A DNA stretch of 64,000 nucleotides from Lophium mytilinum. Taxonomy: Eukaryota > Ascomycota > Dothideomycetes > Mytilinidiales > Mytilinidiaceae. Location: positions 1,407,900 to 1,471,899 of the forward strand of contig MU004194.1 in assembly GCA_010093605.1 (NCBI GenBank). Reading direction: 5' to 3'. The translations under genes and the position numbers were made by a program. The notes beneath the pieces were generated by a model. The model was given only the letters and a program-made list of their open reading frames with translations, had not been told where the DNA came from and did no database searches. Positions 10,724-22,500 of the stretch are shown one piece after another. Position 1 is the first letter of the stretch; each line of letters begins with the position of its first letter.

Positions 10724-12190
10724 CTAAAGCACCGACTTCTTATCATCTATGAACGATTCGTCTCCATTGAAATGCCTATAGAACCGTCAGCTCAGCACAA
10801 AGCGTAACAAAAACTGAGCAAGAGTGCGTCAGAACTCACCATCCATACTCCTGCCCACCAGCCAGAAAACTGCAATCACTATTCAGCTCGCAATCCCAAC
10901 CCCCGACCACTCCCCCTTCCGTCCTCCACCCAACATCCGGAATCCGATCAGGCTTAGCCGGGTCCCACACATCCCTCTCCACACTCACAGGACTCTTGAC
11001 CCTCCGGTTGAACTTCGACAACCCGCACGTGAAAGCGTCGAAGTCATCCTCGGACTCGTCCTCGGGCATCCGTCCCGTCAGCACTCGGCCGACAGCGATG
11101 ATGGTCGCGGCGTGCGAGCATATGAGCACGGATCGCGGCTGCGCGGGATGGGCGTCGAGGTCTAGAATCATGCGGTGGAGGGCGTAGGCGAGGCGGTTGT
11201 GGAGGCCTGGGATCGTCTCGCCGTTTGTGGCTGGCGTGATGATGGGGCGGTAGGTTGGGTCGATGCTGGGGAAGTGGCTTAGGAGGACGGAGGGGGGTGC
11301 TGGGGAGGGGTGGTGGAAGTGGGCGCGGCCGAAGAACTCTCTGTTGGAGGAAGATGGCGTTAGCTTGGGTTCTGTAGATTGGTGTTGTGGGCTCGAGGTA
11401 GGGGTTTGGCCGCTCTTTGAAAGATTGACATCCAGGAGATTTGGTTTGGCGGGATGTGGAGTTGATCTCCGTCGTCAGTCTGCCTAGGAGTCGTTCTGAA
11501 TTATGGTATAGGCTTAGGCTCCAAGGGAGCCATATAGGTGTGCTGCCAGTCCCACGTAATTACAATATGCAGCCCCAGGTACGATGAGAGGGAGCGTCAG
11601 ACTATCCACCCGCAAAATAGAATGAAGATCAACCCGCAGCATTTGATAATATTCACGGTATCTTCTTCATTGTAATGGCATGCTTGCGGAACCAAACATC
11701 CCTTTCCCTACTAGCTGCGATTTCACACCGTCGGAGATGTCTGGTTTAGGCAAAGCAATACTCATCCCGAGGAAACTGATTATAGATCCTGGCCTCGACG
11801 AAACCAAATCGAATGAGACGTCAAAATACCAAAGAGCGGCGTCAGATATCTTCCAAGTTAAGAAAATAGTAAATACCCAATTCCATTCTCCACCCTCACC
11901 AAAGGGAACTCTTTCCGCTGCGAAAACACCGTTTCAAGCGCGGGAGTGAGTGTTTGCAGACATCGATAAAACGGGCTGGAGTAAATGATGTCTACTGGCG
12001 GGTCGAGCTGTGAGATATGGTTCGCAAACTCTTTGGACTGTTCGACGCCGTGCGCTGCCAGAACGGGATCGTTGCCCAAGCCAGTGGGGTTTGCAATGCC
12101 GTAAGCTGAGCTGTAGACGCCCGTTTTTGAGTCGAGGTTATAATGGACCCTATTGGCGTGGCGTAGCACATAGATGGTTTCTAATACCAT
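10724..12190 (-). CDS. histidine-phosphatase (phosphoglycerate-mutase-like) family protein
   Basis: Three exons: 12190-11877, 11340-10840, 10775-10724; 867 nt, 288 aa. The N-terminus METIYVLRHANR-type block (here VLETIYVLRHANR) carries the catalytic Arg-His, followed by DPPVDIIYSSPFYRCLQT, the ETIPGLHNRLAYAL region and the second catalytic His in LICSHAATIIAVGRVLTG. The tail ends HFNGDESFIDDKKSVL. This matches a widespread fungal single-domain branch of the histidine phosphatase superfamily, related to the N-terminal half of TFIIIC subunit Tfc7; substrate unknown. I chose ATG 12190 because homologues start right before ETIYV, though an in-frame ATG lies at 12307. The first intron is 536 nt, far longer than any other here. 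Confidence 0.85.
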
Positions 12191-12630
12191 CTTATTGGAG
12201 TGGGAGAGGAGAAATAGAGGGGTGGTTGCGAGAGAGGTTCCCAAAGCGCCCGCATGCCACATGCGGAGACTAGCTGCATTTGGTGTGCACTGAACAAGCC
12301 TCGGCAACTATCAAATGAATTGCTGACGCTTGAAGTGTATCTCGGGAAAGGAAGTTCGTGGTAAGAGTTTTGGCCCCAGATATTGCCTTTCTGAAAAGTC
12401 GGTGGGCCGAAAATGCTATCAATCAGTAACATGTTTGAAGCAGTAGATGAGATAGGCGCCTATTCCATGGCGCATTTCAAGGTTCATATTTCACTAATGA
12501 TGCACAAAATGATAGATCACACAGATGATAGCCTGCATTCTACAGACTCCATAAGTGCTGCCTCCCTCTCAGACCTAGAGCCCGGTTGTGGTATGTCGTA
12601 TTCCTTCGTACCCCATTTTGTTGTAGATAT
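12191..12630. other. intergenic: phosphatase promoter and RPS22 3' flank
   Basis: Upstream region of the phosphatase-like gene and downstream region of RPS22, both on the minus strand. No further feature seen apart from the in-frame upstream ATG at 12307. Confidence 0.5.
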
Positions 12631-13251
12631 CTAGTAGAAGAAACCGAGGATCTTTCCAGACACATGCTTCCTCCTGGCCTCCTCGTGGTCCATGATGCCG
12701 GCAGACGTAGTGAGGATGATGCATCCAAACTGACGAGATGGCAGGAGCTTGACGATCCACTTCTCGAGGTCGCGGAGCTGGACGTTGTATCGGGGGCTGA
12801 TGACACCGGTCTTGTTGATCCTGCCGTTGAGCGAGATGACAATCTTGCCGTTGCGGTGGTCATCGACCTCCTCGAAGTCGGAGATGTAGCCTGCATCAAA
12901 GATGTCAGCATGTTGCGTAAGATTAAACGTTGTACGTCAGGAGAATTCAGAGAACGTGTAAGATCTTCGTCATAATCTATCGGACACTTAAAGGGCAAAG
13001 GTTGTAGGGGAATCAAAACCATTGCCTAGTTATCAGTCCGAAGGAAAAGAAATTGCTCCACGTACCATGCTTTTGCATCACCGTGAGGAACTTGATGATG
13101 ACCTTGGAGCTGGGTCGGATGAGGACCTGGCGCTTTCCAGTCTTCTCGGCATTGTTGATGCTGCTCGCTTGTCAGTTCGTGGCCTCGAATCGCATGCCAG
13201 GTGGAAAACTCACGCGTTGAGCGCATCGTTGAGAACGGAAGTCTTGACCAT
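12631..13251 (-). CDS. RPS22: 40S ribosomal protein S22/S15a (uS8)
   Basis: Three exons: 13251-13214, 13160-13066, 12890-12631; 393 nt, 130 aa, exactly the eukaryotic uS8 length. It reads [20 protein letters not shown], then [30 protein letters not shown]-type block ([17 protein letters not shown]), and ends in the diagnostic [11 protein letters not shown]. It belongs to the small subunit platform. The joins are forced by the conserved sequence. The second intron (175 nt) is long for a fungal ribosomal gene and has other usable acceptors inside it, so alternative splicing is possible. Confidence 0.96.
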
Positions 13252-13755
13252 GGTTGCGGATTGAGAGCTCAAACGGCGAGATGCGGATTGAGGTGTCTGT
13301 ACCACAATTGGAATTAGCCATCAGAAGCCTGAGCTTGAGAGTGCCCCCGGGTCGAGCCCGAAAGGGTTCTTCAGCTCATGTCGTGATAGAGGCGCGTATC
13401 GACTGCAGGTCCGCACAGAGACAGACAAGCAGGCGATTGCTCTCCATGGCTACCTGAGGGCACTCGGGTGCGAGGGTGATACATACATACCTCGAGAGTT
13501 GGTGATGGCGATGGGCGTGGAATCGAGAATGTTGGAACTGAAATTTTGGTGTTGGTGTGGGCGGCTTTCGCTAGTGCGAAATATCCCGAGTGGGGCCGTG
13601 CATTGGACGGGCATAAAGTTATGTAAGCCGACCTCTCCTTCATGACGCGCAAGATATCGCCTGTCTTCGTGTTCACATGTAGTAATTCCCTACTTCCTTC
13701 CGCCCCCTCATGTATTAGACATCCTTCGATACTTCGTCTAGAAATACTGTTTAAT
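13252..13755. promoter_or_regulatory. divergent promoter region, RPS22 / LysM gene
   Basis: 504 bp between divergently read genes. No specific element stands out; an open frame on the minus strand (13371-13778) has no family signature and is treated as chance. Confidence 0.4.
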
Positions 13756-14678
13756 ATGTCTTCAGAAGCATGCTGCACTTGCGCAGCCTTCCTATCGTCT
13801 ATCCCTCCTACGTACGACGAGAAGACCGAGAAGCCTGCTCTTTACGAACGTCGGCTCGAGTGCTGTGATCGGGCTATTTGCGCTCGATGTATTACTGATA
13901 ATGCGCGCTTCAGCACGTACTGCCCGTATTGTCAAGTGTCCATAGTACCAACTTCCCTTCCCCAAGGGCTGCGCGATCCGCCTCCATACTCGCCACCTAC
14001 ATCTCCCAGACTTCCTCAATCCGCGCGGGCAGCCCAGTCAAACCAGGAGGCATTACCTGCCTACTCTAAACATAACTCTTTACAGCCACCGCCTGAGAAG
14101 TCTGGGGACTTGGGTGAGCCGGCTCCAGACGTCCTACACTTCATCGATCCTTCGAACGATACCATCGCGTCGCTCTCATTGCGGTATGGGGTCCCTGCTG
14201 GAGCTCTGAGAACCACAAATGGATTGTATGCGGATCATCTGCTGGCGGCCCGTCGCACTGTCCTCATTCCGGGCGAATTTTACAAAGGCGGGGTGAGTTT
14301 GAGTCCTCGTCCGTTAGAAGGAGAAGAGGAAGAAAGTAGGAAAGGTAAAGTGAGAAAATGGATGGTGGCCTGTAAAGTAGCGGAGTAAGTGTTATCCACA
14401 TCTTGACCTAGTCGTGTGTACAAGTTTTGAACCAACGTGGCTGACCAACGGGGAGTGTTGCTCCAAATTGCAGATATGACATTGCTCTGCTCTACCTCGA
14501 ACAATCAGAATACGACCTAGAATTAGCGATAGCAGCATACAAAGAAGATGAGACCTGGGAAAGGAACCACCCTCTGCAAGCAGCAAAGAATGGCAAATCG
14601 TCTGCGTTACAATCGCCTACACGGCGGAGGTGGGGTATTGGCGGTAGTGGAGGGGGGCTGTCAAGTCAGTTATCGTGA
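13756..14678 (+). CDS. intracellular LysM-domain protein with N-terminal Cys cluster
   Basis: Two exons: 13756-14384 and 14474-14678; 834 nt, 277 aa. There is no signal peptide. Residues about 6-60 carry CCTC, ECCDRAICARC and YCPYC, a RING- or zinc-ribbon-like cysteine set. A Pro-rich linker (PPPYSPPTSPRLPQ) follows. Residues about 128-180 (VLHFIDPSNDTIASLSLRYG to VLIPGEFY) form a LysM fold of the type found in eukaryotic cytosolic proteins, where it is thought to bind protein rather than chitin. The C-terminus has YDIALLYLEQSEYDLELAIAAY-like helices, similar to the UBA-like tail of such proteins, and a Gly/Ser-rich end. Function unknown; a role in protein turnover is possible. Confidence 0.82.
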
Positions 14679-15960
14679 GCAGATACCATGTTCGCGGCGA
14701 TGACAACACCACTGGCATGTCGTCGAGCTGAGCCATAATTTGATACTGCTCTTTTAGGGTGCAGAATCTCTCGAGGCGCACTTCTTGCAGTGAAAAAATT
14801 GAAGGACATCCTGTTTTAAGGCTTGTCGGCAACGAACAATAACATCTAAAATTGCCATATCTATAGGAAGGCACGTCCTTCAGGTCATGCAATTTGTCTC
14901 CGGCACCACACTGCCAGATGTAACACTTCAACTAGAATAGTTGCACATACTTGAAGACCGAGAGGCTACAGATATCTAGAATTTCTTGCATGGGCATATC
15001 TCTATCCTTAGCGACAATGACGAATTCGATTTTTAGCAGCTCGAATAATTAGGTGGGCACGGTTCGATCGAAGGCGGCCCACCAGCTGATGTAGCACGAC
15101 AGTTCAACACCAGGCGGTTCTACACTGCACTTCTTAGCCGTCGCAGCACTTATTCATGCGCGAGGATAAGCAATGGGGTCCCACATCATACGAGTGTAAT
15201 TCTACTCAGGTCAATCTTTAATCGCTTCACACGTGCATTTTGGCGCACCAATCCGCGGTGTTCGTTGTAAGCGCCCACGTCTGCCGAATCACGACTCCAG
15301 ACGACGTGAATCCAACTCTGTTCCAAGCGCCTGCACCTAGCTAGATCGATGGCCGGGCCAGAAATACACCTTGTGCACGAACAACAGGCCTCCAGGGCGC
15401 GACGCTCCCGCATGGCGCACACCCGAAGCCTTAACGACGAGCAATGATTCGAGGCGCTCTGAGATCGACCACAGGTGAACCCTCTGGCGGCCGCCACGGT
15501 GCTTAATCTCCCTTTCCTAGGCCGCACCGGGCGACAAGACGAGGTTGGAGCGTAGCGACCGTAGTGATGGAAGCCCGCGAAGCCTTTGAGTGGCTCCTTT
15601 CGCCTGCATCGGTGGTAAGCTCTCGAGGCCTCATCTGCAAGCAGCGCTATTTTGACCTATCTACGCGCTGATATGTCGCGGGGATGAACAGCCGGGGGTC
15701 CTGTTCCCGGTCGCGGTTCGACAGGAAATGAAACCTTCGTTGCTACCATTGCTGTTTTAAAGGATTGCTGTTCCCGCCTCCGTTTCCACTACTTCAGAGG
15801 CTTCAGCATATCCGTCGAACGTCTTTCCGTTGTTTGGTGAGCCACCAAACGTCCTGTTCATTTCAATTCGCTTCTTTCAGGTTGATCCTACCCGTATAAT
15901 CTTTATTCTTCTTATTTGCTTCACTTTGCTGCACCCGTAGCTCCTCTGTCTTCTCTCAGA
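14679..15960. other. gene-free stretch, 1.3 kb
   Basis: No supported gene. The largest open frame (minus strand, 15186-15527) has no family match I recognise and an unusual Cys/Arg-rich composition typical of chance translation of GC-rich DNA. The last ~200 bp are pyrimidine-rich and probably form the promoter and leader of the gene starting at 15961. Confidence 0.5.
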
Positions 15961-16722
15961 ATGAAGATCAACCCCGCCCCTCTCCATGCCGCCCAGGCCG
16001 TGGTCATCGGAGTGTGCTTTTGCATGTCAGTAGCCGTTCTTGGGACAGCAGCACATACTCTTCATGTCTTCAACACACAACAATCAACCAATCCTTGGTG
16101 GTTACCACTTTGGCCTCAACACTTCGACTCTAACGGTGCGAAAGCCGTGATTGGTTCCGCTGTGACCGTGATGGTGCTGAGTGCCATATTCCTGGTTTTT
16201 GCTCTTGTCCCACGAGTAAGTATTGTTCTCATATTGGATCGTCCGTTGCTGACAGTTTTAGTTCAACCCTGCTAGTCGATATACTTTCCGTGCCGCTCTC
16301 GCCCTGGGAACCGCCCTCCCAGGAGGATTGGCGACTCTTTGCACCGTCGTCTATGCTCATATCCTTAACAACAACTCGCCTGAGCTTGACACGATTCAGA
16401 CATGGACGTGCAAGTACAAGAGCGATAAGCCTATGGCGCAAGACATGGGTCTGCCATCTGGAATGGGCAACGGGGCGTTTGGGTCACTGTGCACAGAAAG
16501 TGTAAGTTCAAAGCTACCAGGTCCCCTCACGCATCACCAAAGCTAATAATTCGTAAGAAATTTGCCATATATGGTACTTTAGTCACCTTCCTTCTACTCG
16601 CTATGTCGCTTGGCGTTTCCATCGTTGCATGGCTGGCTGATAAGTGGGCTGCCCGTCAACGTGGCAAGGAGTGGACGGACCAGAACAACGTTGAGATGGC
16701 TAGCCAAGTGCCAAAGTACTAA
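15961..16722 (+). CDS. four-helix membrane protein, unknown function
   Basis: Three exons: 15961-16215, 16262-16501, 16558-16722; 660 nt, 219 aa. Four hydrophobic segments are visible: about 10-33, 60-84, 93-115 and 166-190. The loop between helices 3 and 4 carries two cysteines (WTCKY and SLCTES) that could pair outside the membrane. The tail is charged and ends SQVPKY. The topology resembles fungal MARVEL or SUR7/claudin-like proteins, but no diagnostic motif is present, so family stays open. All three joins are in frame with standard splice sites. Confidence 0.75.
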
Positions 16723-17761
16723 ATTCGTACTCGTCTTGCGCCACTAAGCGTTGGCATTGAAGGAAAAGCTTGGAGCTAGGTCGCTCGTATTACGTAGGTG
16801 TCATATCAAGGGCGAGAATGGAGGATTGTACGGCACTGGTTGGTCGTCCTATTGAAGGCGGCTCGTTTCATCATGTTATCAGGAGGGCGCAGAGGATTTC
16901 GAGACACACGTGTCTTGTCTGCAGGCGTAAGGGGCCACTGGCGGTGTTTGTGGACGCAAGCGTCTTGAAGAATCCGTCTTTACGAATGTATAGGCTACAT
17001 TTCGAGCCACATAGAGTGGCTAATTATCAATAGAGTTATCAGACATGTTTCCAAATGCGCATCTTGGAGAATGAATGTGGGCGCTGAAGTGATAGGGCAG
17101 CAAGTATGCCGCTAGTTCCGACGAGGTTTAGCGCCAAGTACTTTTAGCCAGTGCAGGTGCTCCCCTCTCGAGATGCATGCCACGTCGCTATACAGATTCT
17201 GAAACATGCTGGCCGACAAGGAAGGCCATCTAGCAGGGAACTGAGTGGACAGTTAACTCTAAGTCGTTCTTTCCCCCGCCTGCGGCACAGCGGCCCCACC
17301 TGCACAATGTACCCCTGAAGACTCACGCGCTGCCACCTACCTTTGTTTGCAACAGCGACCTCGATTCACTACGGCGACACAGCGGACTCTCCAGGAGGCG
17401 CGGCTAGTATGACAGTCTAGCAAGACATTCATCGGTTTTCCTAGTAAGCTGTTTGCGAGCAGTGTTCGCAGGCTCAGCCCCACCAATAGTTCGTATCTCG
17501 GTGTGGCGGTGCGAACGCGAGGCAGGTGATCCGCCGCGGGCCCCAGGCAGCCGTAAATGATATCAGGCCCTCACGCCCTGGCTTCTCCTGCATTCATCTT
17601 CACTCTCGGGCATATAGCACTCTTTATCTTCGTCACTCGTTTCCTCTGATATTGGGTCTGAACACGCTTTCGCCCCCACGGACCTCTACGACCTTAACCG
17701 TAGCCGACGAATTCGGAATTCTTACTCACTCTCGGCGTCGGTAACCGACCGTGTTCACTCT
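16723..17761. other. gene-free stretch, 1.0 kb
   Basis: No supported gene or repeat. The right end should hold the promoter of the gene at 17762. Confidence 0.5.
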
Positions 17762-18687
17762 ATGTCTACTTCATCCACGGCCTTGCCACAAATGTCGCCA
17801 GAATGGCAGATAGTTGTAGCATCGCTAGTCCTCGCCCTCGTTGTGTCCATTCCCTTCATTGTCCAGATCTACAAAATGGAAACTCAAGTCACACCATTTC
17901 GATTTCTTGAATTGCCCCAGGAACTGCGAGACATCGTTTACGAGCATCTGATCGAAGATCCCTCTCCTTCATACCCCCCGACGATGACATCGCCAGTCAA
18001 GCCCCTCTCTTCTCTCTCCTGGATCTTACCTCAACGCCCAACCCCACGTAGCAGCAACTGGACCATGCTCACGAGCCGTCAAGTGTACCAAGAATACATG
18101 GATGTACTTTGCAGAAAGGGGAGGTTTACCTTTACTGTGGACCAAGACAATCACACCAAGCGCAACCTATGGCCGATCCGAGCGGAGACGCTCAGTAGTG
18201 TCCGAAAGTGCGACCTTAGGCTCATCGCAACGTCGAAGATGCTGGGAGCCGTCGATCCCCGCAGCGTTCCACAGGGATGGCCTCTCCGAGACAAGATCTG
18301 TGAAACTTTGGCTGGCGTGGAGAAAGCGGAGGATCTCAACTTGCATGTTCGCGCTATTGGAGATCCGTATGTTCACACCCACTTCACTTGGTCTGCTTGT
18401 AAGACGTTTGCTTACACCATCGCAGGTTGTGGAATCCACTCTGGGTCTGGTTCCATGCTTCCCAGGCGTTCAAAGACAGCGGCAGGCTTTGTTTCAACCG
18501 CATCACGTTCAGTCTCGACGAATGTTTCCCAGGACAAAATCATTTGGGCAGGAACAACGAGGGCCATTGGTGCTGGCAATGTCCTTCGAACCACGAGGTT
18601 GCTGCTGACCCAGAGCAATGCACTGTGCGCGATTTCTGCTCGGCCTTGTATGCAGAGTGCGAGGAATGTCCCAGCCTGGAGGCATAA
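17762..18687 (+). CDS. F-box-like protein with N-terminal membrane anchor
   Basis: Two exons: 17762-18366 and 18426-18687; 867 nt, 288 aa. A hydrophobic segment at about 14-38 (EWQIVVASLVLALVVSIPFI) should anchor it. It is followed by FRFLELPQELRDIVYEHLIE, the degenerate F-box motif seen in very many Pezizomycotina proteins of unknown role. The middle is a mixed alpha/beta region with DVLCRKGRFTF. The C-terminus has many cysteines (CTVRDFCSALYAECEECP). The splice at 18366/18426 is required: without it the frame runs to a different, unlike C-terminus ending at 18706. Substrate or partner unknown. Confidence 0.72.
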
Positions 18688-19551
18688 TGGGGACAAGGTG
18701 TGGTGATGTGGAGTCAGGAAACGAGCCCGAGAGTATGTTTAACTCGCAGCACTATGCATTTGTGGAGTTCAGGAAGGGAATACCTCTTGGGATAAACAAA
18801 GGCCCTGGAGGTCAACAGTGTAATGGTAATGGGGGATGTACGATCACTTAGGGATATTGAGGGTTGTTCGGATTATAGTAGCCGATTGCTGGTCAATTGT
18901 CACAGCCTGCAATTACAATACATTAGTGTCTCACGACTTTCTTGAGCGCGTCTCTCGTGAAAAGGAGCCGGTGGGGTTGATATGCTGTAGTAATCAAGCA
19001 AAGTCATCCAGGTACCGGCCCGAGTACTCGGGGCTGATTTACCCGGCGCAGTATGACGGCATGCTCGAATCTCTAACTTGGGAGCGGACAAGCAAGTTTT
19101 CAAAATGGGGGGCATTGTGACAGCTGCCACTCGGATGCGCTGCATTGGTGGTGGGCTAGTAATCAGGCCCTGCTACTACGACCTAAATATGACTGCCCTT
19201 TCTGTTCGCGGGGATCGCCGTAGCCGGCTCGATCGGAGTGTCTCCGATTTAATAGCAAAACCCTTGGTGATGATCCCCATCAATGCGCGCCGCAACGCCA
19301 CAGATGCCGATATGCGGCGGCTGGAACGCGTCGGCCCTCTAGAGGACCCTTTCACTGCCCACATAGACCAGCTCTGCACCTTCCGGAGGTTTCTGTGCTA
19401 AAAGGATAGGCGTCGTCGGTGGCGCTAGGAACGCAGTGTCTCGAAGCTTTTTCCCACCCAACTCCCATCTTCCTTACTTTGCCCAGGTGCGCATTTGATT
19501 GCGGGGAGGGGATTACTACCCGACATATACCTAGCAGTCATTTCCGATTCC
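18688..19551. other. gene-free stretch upstream of the histidine kinase
   Basis: No supported gene. An open frame reaches the kinase start from 19495 but has no ATG closer to known kinase sequence than 19552. Nothing else seen. Confidence 0.45.
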
Positions 19552-22500
19552 ATGGAGCCCGTTGCCAATGGTGCGCCAGCGCCCGTTGCTGTAGCGCCCA
19601 CTGCTCCAAAGCCTCTCGGTCCCGATGATTTCGTTCGAAGTCGCGAACTGTACAGATACTTCAACCCCGCGCAGAACCTCGTCGCCTCGCAGTCTAGTAC
19701 TGCGCCAGATACCGTCTTGACCGCATACGCCCAGCTGGTAGCATGGCGTCTGAACGCGCAGCGGAGCCTCGTCAGCCTGATTGATAAGGAAATACAGTAC
19801 TTCGTGGCCGAAAGCACCAAGACGTTGAGCCTGGAGGATAATACGCTACACGAGGACCCAGATGATGCCATGTGAGTGTCTGCCCAGGAACAAACTTCTG
19901 TGACTTCGCTAATCTGCTACAAGATGGGCGGGAGTATGTGAAGTCGTTTCTTTGGCTACTAGGCCTTCTTTTGAGACATCAAGTGGGACGTACACGGCCG
20001 TGCTAACAACGTTGTAGTGCATCAATGTCCCCAAGTCCGGCCGCCTCTGTGTAAGACCGCTCGAATACCATGACTCGGGTAGAGCTCCTAGCTAATGAGT
20101 CGGTCAGGAACACACGCTGCAAACGATGCCTACTAGCGACGGTAGCCCTGCTTGCTTCGAAGTACTCGACCTATCCCAAGACCCTCGCTTTTCCCAATTG
20201 CCCTTCGTCGCGGGCTCCCCACACTTTCGGTACTATGTCGGGGTTCCCATTCGGACGAAGAAGGTGCGTACATTTGGCTCAGGCGTAAGCAAGCGCTGGC
20301 TTACAATCGTAGGGTGTCAACATAGGAAGCCTATTCGCGATGGATGTTGTGGTTCGGAAACCTCTGGGTCTGGCAAACAAACTGTTTCTCAGTACGATTG
20401 CTAGCAACATCATGACACATCTGGAAACATTGAAAGAGAAGGAAGAGCGCCTCAGGGCACTCAACATGAATACATGTCTAGCAATGTTCGTGGATCCCGA
20501 CCACCAACGCAAACGCAGGAGAACCTCATCAGGAAGTCCACAAGCGAGAGCGGCACATCGAGGTACAGTCCGGAGATCAGCAGCAGATAATAATTCGATG
20601 ACATCTCTCCGGAGCCCCTTGGGACTAGATCAAGATATGAGGTCGTCTCCAAAAGGCTCTCCGAGGCCAGCCCAGTCTCGAAGGAAGCCACATGTAGGCG
20701 AATCAGGTGTCTCACCAGAAGCATCACCACCAGAACCTGCAATCTCCAGGCCCACTCTACCGAAGCATCGTCATAAAATCAGCCAAGAAGAAGACGGCGT
20801 AGAGCCTTCTGAGTCTAGGTACTCTTCTAACATGGATTCCGATACATCTCACAAACCCAAAGTGGTTGAGGACGACCATTTGCGTACCTTCCGGAGAGCC
20901 GCACAACTTCTCTATGACTCGCTCTCTCTGCAAAATGGTGGCGGGGTTGTGTTTCTTGACACCATGACTTCGATGCAAAGCGAATCTACCGACTTCGACG
21001 GCTGGAACCTGAATGAGAACACACGCTCAGATGTGCAGTTTCAGTACGAAGATAAAGAAGAATCTGGAAATGCACCTGCTGCGTTCAACCGGCCTCGTCG
21101 GCGCGGCATGTCTGGTGTACTAGGCGCTGCCGGTTCATCTTCGAATGAGGTGAACATCCATAGTGACGAAGCAGATGACTTCACGCCAATTTCTGCGTTG
21201 GAGCTTCATAAACTTATAAAAAGACATCCGCGAGGCCAGCTGTTTAATTTAGACGTCGAAGGATTCAGCGGGTCTAGCTCGTCTGGGGATGAGCCCTCCG
21301 CATTCGATTTGCACATAAGTCGGAAGAGTTTCCCCTCCGAAGCAGAACGAGCTCTTCTGCTCAAGCACTTTCCCGGAAGTCGACAAGTGATTTTCCTGCC
21401 CCTTTACGACTCCACGTCGTCAAGATGGAGTACTTGTTTCGTGTACAACCTTTACGAATTTCACAATCTGACGCAGAACCCGGATTTCCTTTACTGTATT
21501 GCCTTCTGCAATTGCGTGATGACGGAGATTGGTCGACTCGCAACTCTTGCCGCAGATCAACAGAAATCAGATTTCATCGGGTCAATAAGCCATGAGTTGA
21601 GATCGCCATTGCATGGTATTTTAGCTTCTATGGGTATGCATTACCACTATCACTCGTTAATTTATGCGGTCTCCAGATGCTAATCTGGGCGTAGAATTTC
21701 TCCATGATACTGACACCACTTCATTCCAAAAGTCGCTTGTGGAGACTGCTGACGCGTGTGCTCGAACTCTCTTGGATACTATCAACATGGTCCTTGACTA
21801 CAGTAGACTGAACGCGTTTGAGCGAAGCGCGCAGAAAGCTCGGCGAGCAGGAAAACGTGGTCAGGTACCTGCCGGGTTTGGGGGTAACTCAAACGGGTTT
21901 CAACCTGTGCTCAACATCTATGGAGATGTGGATTTGGCCGCGTAAGTGTCCCATGTCGAGACTACAACGAGTTCAGAACCTGACAAATAGCATAGCATTA
22001 CCGAAGAGGTCGTCGAAGGAGTCTCCACAGGTCAAATCTTCAAAGACATCACTACTGTCGAGGGAGAAGATATACCCCTTCATCAGCGTAAAAAGAGTAC
22101 GCCGCTCAGGCGGCTGAGTGAGGCTGGAACACCTGAAGCCGATCCAATCACTAAACCCGATGTCGAAATCATTGTAGACATTGGAATGCGCGCAGCCGGA
22201 TGGAGTTTCGTGACCCAGCCCGGTGCGTTCCGTCGTATAGTTATGAATTTGTTCGGAAATTCACTGAAGGTGAGCCTCCTGTCCTGGAACTACAAGGTAC
22301 TCAGCTAAGCTGTTCCAGTACACAAGTAAAGGTTACATACTCGTCGAATTAGGTATGTTGAGCTGGTGTGCATGCTTTGCAGCATGCTTACACAATCCGA
22401 TGACATTTTTATACTAATACCGTCCGTCTCCTTCAGATGCTGAAGACGTCCACAAGAACGCTAGCGGCTCACCTACAGAGGTGACTACATGGGTGACGCT

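Noticed and set aside
12891-13065. snoRNA in the long RPS22 intron
   Set aside because: Yeast RPS22B hosts a snoRNA, so I looked. I found no paired C/D boxes and no clear H/ACA hinge and tail.
15186-15527. 113-codon minus-strand frame
   Set aside because: Arg/Cys-rich translation of GC-rich DNA with no recognisable family; likely chance.
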